A stretch of 64,000 nt of DNA from assembly GCA_032207245.1 (NCBI GenBank), contig CM063507.1, positions 96,347,406 to 96,411,405 on the forward strand, given 5' to 3'. The notes beneath the pieces were generated by a model. The model saw only the letters and a program-made list of their open reading frames with translations. It did no database searches and was not told where the DNA came from. The DNA comes from Pardosa pseudoannulata. Lineage: Eukaryota > Arthropoda > Arachnida > Araneae > Lycosidae. The position numbers and the translations under genes are program-made. Positions 13,158 through 25,721 of the stretch are shown here, piece by piece. Position 1 is the stretch's first letter; every line of letters starts with the position of its first letter.

Positions 13158-16100
13158 AAGTGCTAAAAAAATCTATTTTGAATTACTTAACCAGTTTCTG
13201 ATGTTTCCTTCCCCTTAACGTATACAATAAAAATTAGTTTTATTGTATACGTGATCCATATCGAAGATCATAAGTTACAATGAAAACAAGCAATGTTTTC
13301 TCAACGAAAAGTTGTAGTCAGCACTCGTATTTGTTTACAAACATGCACTTTCTCTATAAACCGGCACATGTTTGCCGGTGGTGGGAGTTGTTAGGTTGCC
13401 TACCAATGCAAACTATGTGAACTTGTTTGCTATGTGAACCTGTGTTTTTCTTTCGATGGTTTTATGTTTTTTTTTTTGTTTTTTTTAATAAAAGCAAGTT
13501 GTCTTTTTAATCCTGTCATCAAGTCTGTGTTTTTTTTTTCTCTGCTGGAAGCTATTAACTCTGCTGAACTTTGTTATGAGCCTCATGTTTTTGTCCTGTA
13601 TATTGGATATCAAACTGATTAACCAGTTTCCCTTTCAATTTATTTAAGTTTTTAAATTAAAAATTTCTCTCTGTCCTATATTTAACAAATCTCTTGTCTC
13701 GAGGTATTTAAAATAAACATCTGCATAAAAAGAATTGTTAAAAATTGGTTTCAAAATTTTACTGTGAAAGCAGATCCACAATGCTTCTTGGTGTAAAAAC
13801 AATTTTGATATAATTATAACAGATTATTTTATTTGTAATTTTATTTAAAAATATCTTTAATATAATTTAAAAAAAAAAATATGTTCTAACAAATTTTATC
13901 CTGCATTTGATAAATTCCAAAGCAGGGTATAACATAAAGTTCAGCAAGGTACTGCTCAAAACAGATAAAAATGCAAAAAATAATAATGGAAAATAAACTA
14001 TTGATGTATTCATTTTCAATGATGTAATATTCTCTTCATCGGATGACATAAGATGCTAAATGTACTGGCACAGAAACCTAAACATACAACATGCAATGCC
14101 AACCAAGAATAAATTAAAGAATGTAAATACATCAGTATAATGAAATAATGCTACCTATCTCAATAAATGTATTTAAAAAACAAAAACAAAAAAAAACTTT
14201 TTATACCATTGACAGATTTAAATTTAGGTGCTTAAAAAAACAAATTTTAAAAAAGTGTTTAGATACCTCCATTCAAGCATAGAATATGACACAAATCTTG
14301 TTCACATTGCTTTCCAGAATATCCTGGTTCACAGATGCATACAGGAGATCCATTGAAAATTGTACAATTTCCATGCTGACAATATGCAGTACACCTTGAT
14401 AATTCACAAAGTGACCCATTGTAACCTGTCATGCAGGAGCATGTATGTTCTCCAGAAGCATCCAAACGACATATTCCACCATTCTGACAACTGTAACAAT
14501 TACTAAAATTAGTGAATGTTATATCATTACAAACAGAGTTGGTTAATTTATATCAACTTGAAACAAATAAAGATTTAAATTACAGTGGTGTGTGGTAGGC
14601 GTTCATGCAGGGTGTGCAGAGAGCAACAACAACAACAATAATAATAAAATTATAAAAATGTACATTAAACTCTTCTTTAATGTTTATTATTCATTTGTAC
14701 ACAAAATCCATACGCCTATCCATATTACTAACAAAATAATAAAAGGCTCATATTTCCACGAAAAACTTTTTTTTTCAGCAAACGTAGCACCACATGGCGC
14801 CCGCCACTGCGATGCCTCATCAGGATGCTCATTGGTATCGACAAACCAAAAGTCTAGTCCACAAGCAGAGGATTTCTCGTCACGCTGACGCAATAGAACG
14901 AACTGTTTCTAGTTCAGTCAAGTTTGGTATCGTTAAGTGGATTAAATTATATTTATTAATTGTTTTTAACATTTGGAAATCATATATTCTGTGAAAAACA
15001 TCTTGACAATTTTTAAAAACAAAACCAGGGATATGGTGTTACAGATATAACTTATATACTGTCTGTAAGACACAATGAATGGTAAAATTTGGACTGTTCT
15101 GTTAGAATTCGTTTCTTTTTTGTCTAACAAAACAAAATTGTTTTTCAGCAAATTATTTCTATAAATATAATACATCACCGAAATTACTTTACCACACTAA
15201 AACATTTCCCTTTATATTGATGAAATACTTCTTTTATATTTCCATGAAAACAAAATCTTACAATATATAAATTTAAACATTAACCATCTGCAAAATCGTA
15301 TGGCCAGTTAATCAGTTAAAAAACCAAAAGCGCTTCATCACGTAAGTCCCCGCTCTAATACAACGCTTAATAAACCGTACCTTCGGATGATTCTGAATGC
15401 CAAGTGCAGGAAAAATAGCTGCACTTGCCTCAGTGCCATAGTATGCCCATACATATAAAGCGTGATTTTCTATTAGTGCGCAGTGCATACACGTAAAAAT
15501 TTCTTATGTTTGTTTGCTTTTGAACAAGCTACGTGGTGCAGCACCTAGTACTGCACACACTGCAAGAATACAAGCAAGAAAATCAACATATTTGAATATA
15601 TTATAAATAATATTTATTATATACCATATAAAGATAGGTAGATATAGGTGCAGAAAATTATTGTCTCTCATAATTTTTGCTACGGTGTGCAGTGCACACC
15701 CTGTACATATGGATCGCACGCCACTGTTAAATTACAGGATTTAAAAACAAGTCCTTGATTTAAAATCAATACATTTTTTTTCATTGTGTGAGAGTGCAGC
15801 TATGTTTTACATAAGGTTTGCGAAACTGATTTGCTCGCCGCACTCACACATTGTGGGTTGCATGCCCAAGTATTTTTTTGCGACTCCAGGAGGCATGTGG
15901 TGTGGCCTGTGGATTGCTGATTTAGAGTCGGCCGTTGACTCTGTGCAACATGCCATTCACTATGCTTATCAGAGCAATTGTAAAGTTACGTCCACTAGCT
16001 CCCCAAGGCGTGTGCCTTGGTGGTCTGTTGAGCTTAGTGACTTGCGTAAGAAATGTAGGAAGCACTTTAATAGGGCCAAAAAGTCTGGTGACTGGGAGGC

Positions 16101-19100
16101 CTATCGTTGTGCTTTGACTGCCTACAGTAAGGCTATTCGTAAAGCCAAATGGCTTTCTTGGCAGCTTTTCTGTGAGGGTATCAATGACATTCCTGCAACT
16201 GCCAAAGTTGTTAAGGTAATGTCTAAGAACAAAGTTTGTAACTTAAATGCTATTAGGCTTCCTTGTGGGAGTTTCAGTGAGACCGGGGAGGAGGCTTTGG
16301 CTGAAGTACTAAGGGTGCACTTCCCGGGAGCTCTTGATATTCCCAATAGGAGCTGTATTATTGCTCCTTCTCAAGTGGTTGGCAAGGAGAATTGGAATGC
16401 TGCTAGGGCAGTGGTATCCCATGATAGGGTTGTTTGGGCTTTAAGTACTTTTAAGCCCTACAAATCCCCTGGTTTGGATGGGATTATTCCCATCCTTCTT
16501 AAGAAGGGTAGTACTCTTCTTGTTCCCATTCTTTGTAGGATTTTTAAATCCTGTATTGCTTATGGTCATGTTCCTCAGTCTTGGAGGTATACGAAGGTTG
16601 TCTTTATTCCTAAACCTGGGAAAGATAACTACTATGAGGCTAAGTCTTTTAGACCTATCAGTCTCACCTCTTTTCTTTTAAAAACTTTAGAAAAGCTTGT
16701 TGACAGATACCTTAGGGATTCTGTTCTTGTTGCTGATCCCTTATCGCCCCGGCAGCATGCGTATCAGCCGGGCAGATCAACGAGTTCTGCTTTGTATGAG
16801 CTTTCTTTCCTTTTGGAAAAAAGCATTTACGATAAGGAAATTGCACTTGCAGTTTTTCTAGATATTGAGGGTGCCTTTGATAGGGTCCCCATTGATACTA
16901 TTGTTAAGGCCCTTGTGCTAAAGGGTACTAATCACATTATTTCCAATTGGATTAAGAATCTTCTGGCCACTAGGTATATTTGTGTTAATGTTCTTGGGGC
17001 TAGCAAGGTTGTTCAGGCCATTTCTGGCTGTCCTCAGGGGGGAGTTCTATCTCCCATTCTCTGGAGTATTGTGGTCGACTTGCTGTTTAGGTTATGCGGA
17101 TGATGTTGCTATTATTGTTAGGGGTAGGTTTGGACAAACCATCTCTGGCATTATGAATGATGCACTCAAGCATACTGTCTTGTGGTGTAACAATTTTGGC
17201 TTGTCTGTAAATCCTTCTAAGACCAAGCTTGTTGCTTTCTCCCGGAAGAAGAACCTTGATCTTAGGGATATTATCTTCTATGGTAAGAAGCTTACTCTAT
17301 CAAATGAGGTTAAATTTCTTGGCATTTATTTTGACAAGAATCTCAACTGGGGTTGTCATGTGTCCTATTGTCTGCAGAAGGCTAAAAAGATCTTCTGGAG
17401 CTGCAGGAATTCGATTGGCAAGACCTGGGGCCTTTCTCCTAAGGCTGTGTACTGGATCTATAATATGATTATTAGTCCTATTATCACCTATGGCTCTATT
17501 GTCTGGTGGTCTAGAGCCAGACTTGATTGTGTTAAGTCTGAGCTGAATAAGCTGCAGAGAATGGTCTGTATTGCTCTCACGGGTTGTATAAAAACTACCC
17601 CTACTGCTGCCATAGAACTTTTGCTAGGCATGCTTCCTCTTCATCTACGGATAGAAGCTGAGGCTATAATCTGTATGAAGAGGTTTAAGAGTCTGGGTCT
17701 TTGGAGGGATTACTCTTCTTATCTCTCTTGGGGACGTTTTGACTCTTCCGTGGCTAACAAGGCTTTTTTTATAATGCCTACTGATGTTATCAATACCAGG
17801 TTTACTTTCTCTAAGCCCTATAGTGTTCATTTCCCCTCTCGGGAGGAATGGCTTAAGAACCCTAAGTGGCTTAAGGGCAACTGCAGGGTTTGGTTTACTG
17901 ATGGTTCTAAATTTAATCATCAGGTGGGTGCTGGAGTGTGCTGCCCTATGGACGGCACCAAGCTCTTCTTTCCGCTTGGTAAATATGCTACTGTTTTCCA
18001 AGCTGAGGTCTTTGCAATCTATATGTGTTGCAGGACCTGCCTTGGCAGGGGTTTGCACAGGCAAACCATTCATATCTGCTCTGATAGTCAGGCTGCGCTC
18101 CAGGCCTTGTCGAGGTGTAGTGTTACCTCTGCATTGGTATGGGAGTGTCTGGAATCTCTTCGTGACCTTGCCTTAGACAACAAGGTTAATCTTTACTGGG
18201 TTCCCGGTCATATGGGAATTCAAGGTAATGAGCTTGCTGATTATTTAGCTAGGAAAGGGTCCAGTACTCTCTTTACTGGACCTGAGCCTGTCCTTGGTAT
18301 TGCTCCGGGGTCTATTAGGAATTCTGTCTTTAGGTATTTTAGGTGCCTTCAGTATTCCAAGTGGCTTATTGGGGATGGTCATAGGCAAGCTAAAGAGCTC
18401 AATCGTGACTGCCCCAGTCTGCGTAGTAAGGAGCTCTTGTCGCTTCATAGAAATGGTCTGAGGAAGGCAGTTGGTCTTCTTACTGGTCATTGTGCCCTCA
18501 ATAGGCACCTCAACATAATGGGTATTAGTTCTGATCCCTTGTGCCGTGGCTGCCGTCTTGAGGAGGAGACTGCTCGCCACATTTTATGTGATTGTGAGTA
18601 TTTCTCGGCTCTTAGGTTTGAGCACCTTGGTCGCCACCTCCTTGAGCCTTGGGAGCTACAGGACATCCCTGTTAGCTGTTTGCTGAGATTTGCCTCAGCT
18701 TGTGGCCTTTTCTCTTAGGCGCACTTGGATCGTGTTTTGTTTTCTTGGGTTTGGGTACAATAGACCTCTGGTCGCAGTGCCCTGCTCTTGGAGAATCCCC
18801 CAGGGGCTGCCCTAAAGGTAATTTCATTCATTCAATACAACGTTTAATAAACCGTACCTTCGGATAATTCTGAATGCCAAGTGCAGGAATAATAGCTGCA
18901 CTTGCCTCAGTGCCATAGTATGCTGTTCTACTCCAGTAGCCCATACATATAGAGTGTGATTTTCTATTAGTGCGCAGTGCATACACGTAAAAATTTCTGT
19001 TTGTTTGCTTTTGAACAAGCTACGTGGTACAGCACCTAGTACTGCACGCACTGAGAGAATACAAGCAAGAAAATCAACATATTTGAATATATTATAAATA

Positions 19101-22100
19101 ATATTATATACCATATAAAGATAGGTAGATATAGGTGCAGAAAATCATTGTCTCTCATAATTTTGCTACGGTGTGCAGTGCACACCCTGTACATATGGAT
19201 CGCACGCCACTGTTAAATTACAGGATTTAAAAACAAGTCCTTGATTTAAAATCAATACATTTTTTTTCATTGTGTGAGAGTGCAGCTATGTTTTACATAA
19301 GGTTTGCGAAACTGATTTGCTCGCCGCACTCACACATTGTGGGTTGCATGCCCAAGTATTTTTTTGCGACTCCAGGAGGCATGTGGTGTGGCCTGTGGAA
19401 AAGATTGTACTTAAACTTCACCAAGTTTCGAGAATTGTGATTGGTCGACAGAACAGCACAGGATAATGGATAAAGTATAGGGTTGCTGGAGTAGTTCGGA
19501 AGGAAGGAAAAGAATGCAGCGTGCTCTTAGATTTTTTAGATTTAGGGCAATTTTTTTTTTTCAGGTGTAGCACGTGGAGTACTTCTTTTACTTTTTATTT
19601 CCTTATCTTTTTGTTATAGATTTGAATATTGTAATATAGATCAATGGCATTTTACTATAATTAATATTAAAGACGATATAAAGCAAACTTGGGTTATTAA
19701 TGGATTTGAAGTAACAACAGCAATGTACTACACCACAGCACATTGTTTGTAATCTTTCTAAGCATCATTCAGTTATGTCATGAAAAAAGAATGCCAACAA
19801 CAACATTAGAAGGAACATAAACTTATATTTTATCTGTAGAAGAAAAATAAAGTTTAAAGACCCTTCATTTAACAATGAAATTTCTGACCAAATCAAATTC
19901 CTTTCAGGATTTAGACTTACTCTAATATTCAAATCCATAATCTCTTCATTTATATTTGTTTTTGTACTAGTGTTTTAAAAGCATTTTGGTAAATGAACAG
20001 TTTTTTGTTCGCAAACAATAAAAAGAAAGACAAGGAAAAAATTCTGGAATTTAATAACTTAAATAAGAAAAACTTTATGAAAACTAAGCCCATTCTGCTA
20101 TCTAGGGTTCTTTAAAATTTACTATTTTACTTAAAATATACTTTTTGCAACTTAGGTGCATAATATAGATACATATATTATATTAATAAATATGAAATTT
20201 AGAACACATGTTACTCCTAAGCCGAAAATAATGACAAAAAATTTTAAATATGAATTTTGAACTTAAAATAATATCAAGGAAATGTATTTGATAGAAACTA
20301 TTGTATTCCATGCTTGCAATATGCTAAATGGCATTTAATAATACCATCAATAGATATGATACATTATTATGTTTTTTTAATTCTAAGACTGAGGAATATG
20401 CCTATACTGTACACTGAAAAAAAAAACTGCAAACAGTTAGAAATACAATGAAGTCATAGACTTATCCATAGATGCTAAATCTAGTAAAATAATGTTGTAA
20501 TTACATTTCATTTTTACGTAATACAAAATATTTGTGAGTTAAGAGTTCATTTTGAAAATATTATATAGAAGAAAAACATGTTTTATGTATTTCTTCCCCT
20601 ATATTTAATAGTAGAGGCACAAGCCAGTTTTTTTGCCATGGGTACCAAAGGATCTAGTTTCAACTCTGGGAATATCACATAAAACTTTAGAACCTATGTA
20701 TCCCAAAAACATGTGTATCTGAAATTTTCCCCCATCTTTCTGTAATTCAAGATAGACAAGTTTAACTGTATTGGTAAAGACTAAACAAATTAAAAATTCA
20801 CAGCAATGCTATTTAATAAACACTTACACTAAAGGTGTACACTTCTCACAACGTTGGCCAAAGAAGTTGTGGTGATTCATTATCTGATTGTAGGTCTCCA
20901 CCGAGGGGAAGAGAACAGTTTATGCAGATCTACTCAAGTCTACCCCAGCTTGCACAGCCCCTAAACATATCGCATATAAGCCACCACATTTCCATGAAAA
21001 GGAGTTCAACACAGAGTCCTTGCTTCAACCTCCCTGGCTGACGTTGCTCTCCGATTCTCAAGGTCAAACTGCTGGTTCGAGGAATGAACCACGCATGCAG
21101 TATTTGTCCCTCGTGGTGAGATATTTAAATCAACAGCCTTCCGTACAACAAAATGTTGTATTTATTTCCTTCTGTATATAAAGTATTTTAACTGCTTACT
21201 AGATCTCATACGATTTTTTAAATCAGAATCACCATACTTTAGAACCCATGTATCTCAAAAACATGTATATCTGAAATTTTTATTCCCAATCTTTCTGTAA
21301 TTCGAGATAGACAAGTTTAACTGTATTGGTAAAGACTAAACAAATTTAAAATTCACAGTAATGCTATTTAATAAACACTTACACTAATGGTGTACACTTT
21401 TCACAACGTTGGCCGAAGAAGTCACCAGGACATGTACAGTGTCTTTCATTCCTCTCATAGTAACAAGTACCTCCATTGTAGCAGTATTCTTCACATCTCG
21501 TAGATGCCACTTCACATCTCTCACCAGCCCAAAGAGGTGGGCAACTAAAAATTAATTAGTAAAATCAACTTTCAAGTCCTTAATATCATAGTAAATGCAC
21601 ATGCTTATTAAAATGTGAGATCTGTACGGTGAACCTAAGCCATAACAGGGTTCATCACAAAATGGCATAGAAAGTTAAGCAATGAGGGAATGAATTTTTG
21701 ATAGTCAGTTTTAAATATAACAAGGAGTCAGGTCTTTGCCAAGACTAATCAAAGCAAGAATACAAATGTCTTATGAACACCTTTATGAATGAGCAATATT
21801 ACAGGAAAATGACTCTTAGTTAACATTTCAAATAAAGATTTATAAACATAAAAATTGAAAAATTAAAAAAAAAAAATACATTTCATTTTTACTTTTTAAG
21901 TAAGCAATCATTTTACACTTTTTTAAAACCTACACTCAAATACATCTATAGAATACATCTCTATACATCTATTTATATTATAAAAAAAAATAATATTGTA
22001 AGTGAAACACATCTAAAACCAAATATGTTATCATAGAAGTGAAAATATTGCACAAATTATTGTAATTGCAGCTGTTGACAGTAGATTCAAAGAAATAAAA

Positions 22101-25100
22101 AATTTGGTGACTGTGTTTACCTTTCTATATGCATCATCAATAAGTATTTTCATATTTAGACACTTTTGAACAAGACAAGAATTTTCCTGACTAAATAAGC
22201 AGTATTGGATTGCTTGTTTAAATGAAGACTAGAATTTTTCTATAGTCTTTGATAATGTAAAATATCGTATATCTTCCCACAAAAACTAGCCTTGTCTCAT
22301 TGAATGTTGAGTGCACCTTAAGCAGCTTGTGCTTGATCTTTCCAAAATGTGGGAGAAATCTTTAACTTCAAGGAAGGAGTGAATTTGAAGGTATATGATT
22401 AAGGTATCTATCCAGGTTTGGAGAACTTTTTTCTTTAAATGTAGAAACTAGTTTATATTTTTACATTTTTAGATTTATTTTTTATATTATCATAGAGAAT
22501 TGAACTTAAAAAATTTATTCCTGGAGAAGTTTTTATAAAATTTCTAATAAATGAAGAAAATATAGTAAAAAAAAAAAAATTGGGTTTTTTTCAAAAGGTC
22601 TCATTTTTTAATAAATTAAATTATTTCAATATTTTTGATGCAACACATTTCTTATGCACTGGACTAGTGAATCACCTAAAATCTTTGCTTAATTTACATT
22701 TGGTAAAAAATTTTGGTCCTTCAAAATCATACACATTGAATTTTTAACGAATTTTCATTACCTTTATATCTAACTATAAGTGTAACATCATTAAAAATTA
22801 TCCAAATTTAAAGCTTTTAGGTCATTTACTAGTAAATACTATCAAAAACATTCATAATAATTTTCAATAAAATATTTTAAGAACTTTTTGAGAAATCACA
22901 TTTCAAGTTTCAACATTTTATTAAAAATACCGTTCTGAGAAAAACGCATTTGAAGTTTATGAAAGCAACTTTAATTATTAAAAAATTAAAATACATGTTT
23001 AAAATTCCCCACACTTTCTTGCTTCAAAACTTTCTAATTGCCAAGTTGCTAATTATTAAAAATACTAGAAATATGTTTAAACTAATCTTCATGAAAATTT
23101 AAAAAGTTTTGTCCAAAAAATGCTCTTTAAAAGGCTTTAAATTCACAACTTCCGGTTTGTTTTGACAGCTGTCACTGATGTTTAAAGAGCTGTAACTTTT
23201 CTTTAAAATGCCGTAGAGACAAAACAAAAACAGATTTAGAAGCCTAAAAGTTGAAATTTTACAATAGAGAAATAAAAAAAAATTATGATTTTTGGCAAAA
23301 AATTATGTTTTTAACGTAGATGTATACCAATGGGAGGCTGTTAATGTCCTTTAATCATGTGAACCTATTAGTTGTTAGGTTGCTGACATGCATTTCTCTA
23401 CAAAAGCACCTAATGAGCCAGAAATCTATTTACAATTCATATGATCTGAAAACATTCTTATGAACATAAAATCTTATTTTTCCAATTCTAAATTCTAAAA
23501 AAATAACACTGGGAAGACCAAGCAAAGGGACTGAAATTTTTTAATGACAAATGTGGTGAAACAAAGAGTCAAGGAATGATAATTTGGAAGAAAATACCAT
23601 TAATTAAGTGGAGATATGTTCAGGACCAAATGAATTAAACCAGGGGTGCCCAACCCAAATCGGTTGGTGGGCCAAAAAACAATTTACTGAACTGAGGTGG
23701 GCCGCACATATAAAAGTAAAACAACAAATTATTCAAAATATTTTATTATCGTGCAATATTCAAAATATGCATTTTTACAGTGCCAGCTGCAATTGCAAAT
23801 AAAAGTTGTGTTATATACATATCATAACTACAACGACAATAAACATTAACTAGACTTTATTTATAATCACCCCCAACACCTTACCTTCCTCCCTAATCAT
23901 GAGGGTTAAAATATTGTTATTATATTTATACTATAAATATATATTGTAGTTTATTCACAAGCACTACCACATGTATTATTTTAAAATGAATGCGAGATTT
24001 GTTTTTGTATTTTACTAGAGATTTTGTTAATATCAGCGGATAATGAAGTCGACACTCATTGTAGCTGATTGCTCATGTTTTTATCATACAAATTGCTGCG
24101 ACACTTTGTTTTTACCAGGTTTAATTTAGAAAAATTACCAGGTTTAATTTGGTTCTAAATGCTGATATAATGCACATAGACAATCGTCTTAAATTTGGAG
24201 ATTTATCATTGGCGATATACTTTTGATAATACTCAATCTTATTCCTTTCGTAGAGGCATTTTAGCTCAATGTTTGATTGCAATTCTGGTTGTATAAGTAA
24301 TAGCCGATTGACAGAATATTCTAGAACACTCAAATTTCAACGTAACCTGTCCAATCCTACTCAAAGACCAGGTTTACGTTGGTTACTATCAAGTCTTTAC
24401 GTACATAATATGTGATATTTATTATTGCAAACATTAACAACTAAAATTCTATATTTCAACTATATGTAGTCAAAATGACTAAAACTATATAGACAGTTGA
24501 AAACTTCAATTGGCCGCAAAAAGGTTTTAAATGAGCCGCATGCAGCCCATGGGCCACAGATTGGGCATGCCTGAATTAAACAATCAATATGATAAAACAA
24601 AAACTTCAAGATCAAAAGATTGAGGTTCCACAATGCCAGCATTCATTTATAAACAAAGCTTTACAAATCACTGTTTGCTTTCAAGAATCAACAGGCCACT
24701 TTTAATAAAACACTTAAAGAAAGAACTTACATGCATTTTAGACTAGGTTTCTGATAATGAGCACTGTTTTTAGAGACATCAGCATAGCACCGGCCCTCAT
24801 TGTGACAAAAGTTTTCACAACGATTGATTTCACACCGAGATCCATCAAACTCAGGCTTACACCTAAATAAACAAAAATATTAATGAAATCCTCGGATTAT
24901 ATATTTCAAGCTCATTTTCTGAAAATTTTTCATGGTAATTAAAAGTAAAGTAAAATTACATGGATTCTAGAAATTTACTGCAAGTAAAAGCTGCAGTACA
25001 GTAAAACCCGTTTAAGAAGTTCTAGCTTTCCCGCTTAAGAAGTTTATATTTTCGGTACCCATTTCCCCCCTATTAATACAATGTTAAAATAACCCATTTA

Positions 25101-25674
25101 TAAAATTTTGTTTCAAACTCTTTTCTGCTTATAAAGTTTTCTTTCATTTCTAAGTTTACTTACAGAACGCGTTTATAGCTGCCTTTCAATTACTGTTTTT
25201 TCTCTCCTCTCTCTCTGTTTGTAAAGGTCAATGTTTATGGCTAAAAACGATTGTTGTCATTTTTATTTAAAATGTGCTTGAAGAGGTTTTTAAAAGCTTA
25301 AGACAGCTGGGCTGTTACCAATTACAAATTTCCAATTAAAAACAAAAACAAAAAACTGCAACCAATTTTTTCTGTAAAATCGATTACAGTGGTGTTTAAA
25401 GCAAATTTTCTTAGCTGAATTAAAAATATTCTAAGGTAATTATGTTGTTTTCCTTTATTAGCTGATTTTTTAAGTGTGCAAAAAATGTAAATTTTTGAGA
25501 AAAACCAAACTTATTGTTTATATATTATTTTATAAAGAAAAAATCTCTCCTCATTATCTATGTGATTATTTTGTTTTTAAAAAACTTAATTTCATTTAAA
25601 AGTTTTCTTTTTCCATTTCCTTAGAAAACTTCTTAAGTGGGTTTATATATTTATATATACAAATATATATATAG

Positions 25675-25721
<47 letters not shown>

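Larger units (their letters stand above)
15914..18833 (+). mobile_element. Non-LTR retrotransposon (Jockey/I/R1-like, RT + RNase H), 5'-truncated
   Basis: Only the 3' part of ORF2 plus the 3' UTR remains; ORF1 and the endonuclease are absent. Reverse-transcriptase motifs are present: [27 protein letters not shown] and Y-A-D-D. RNase H follows, with T-D-G-S, Q-A-E, D-S-Q-A-A and V-P-G-H ... G-N-E-L-A-D, so all catalytic acids are visible. A C-x2-C-x8-H-x3-C knuckle lies near the C-terminus and the stop is at 18716-18718. The frame breaks near 17090, where sequence between V-V-D and G-Y-A-D-D is missing. Codon use is far more GC-rich than the host gene, suggesting a relatively young copy. The 3' end is a short ATTC repeat. 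Flanked by ~560-bp direct repeats. Confidence 0.93.

Noticed and set aside
15784..15913. An open frame starting upstream of the LINE as a true N-terminus of the LINE protein
   Set aside because: The same 130 bp is repeated after the LINE (19270-19399) without LINE sequence, so it is flanking intron that happens to stay open.
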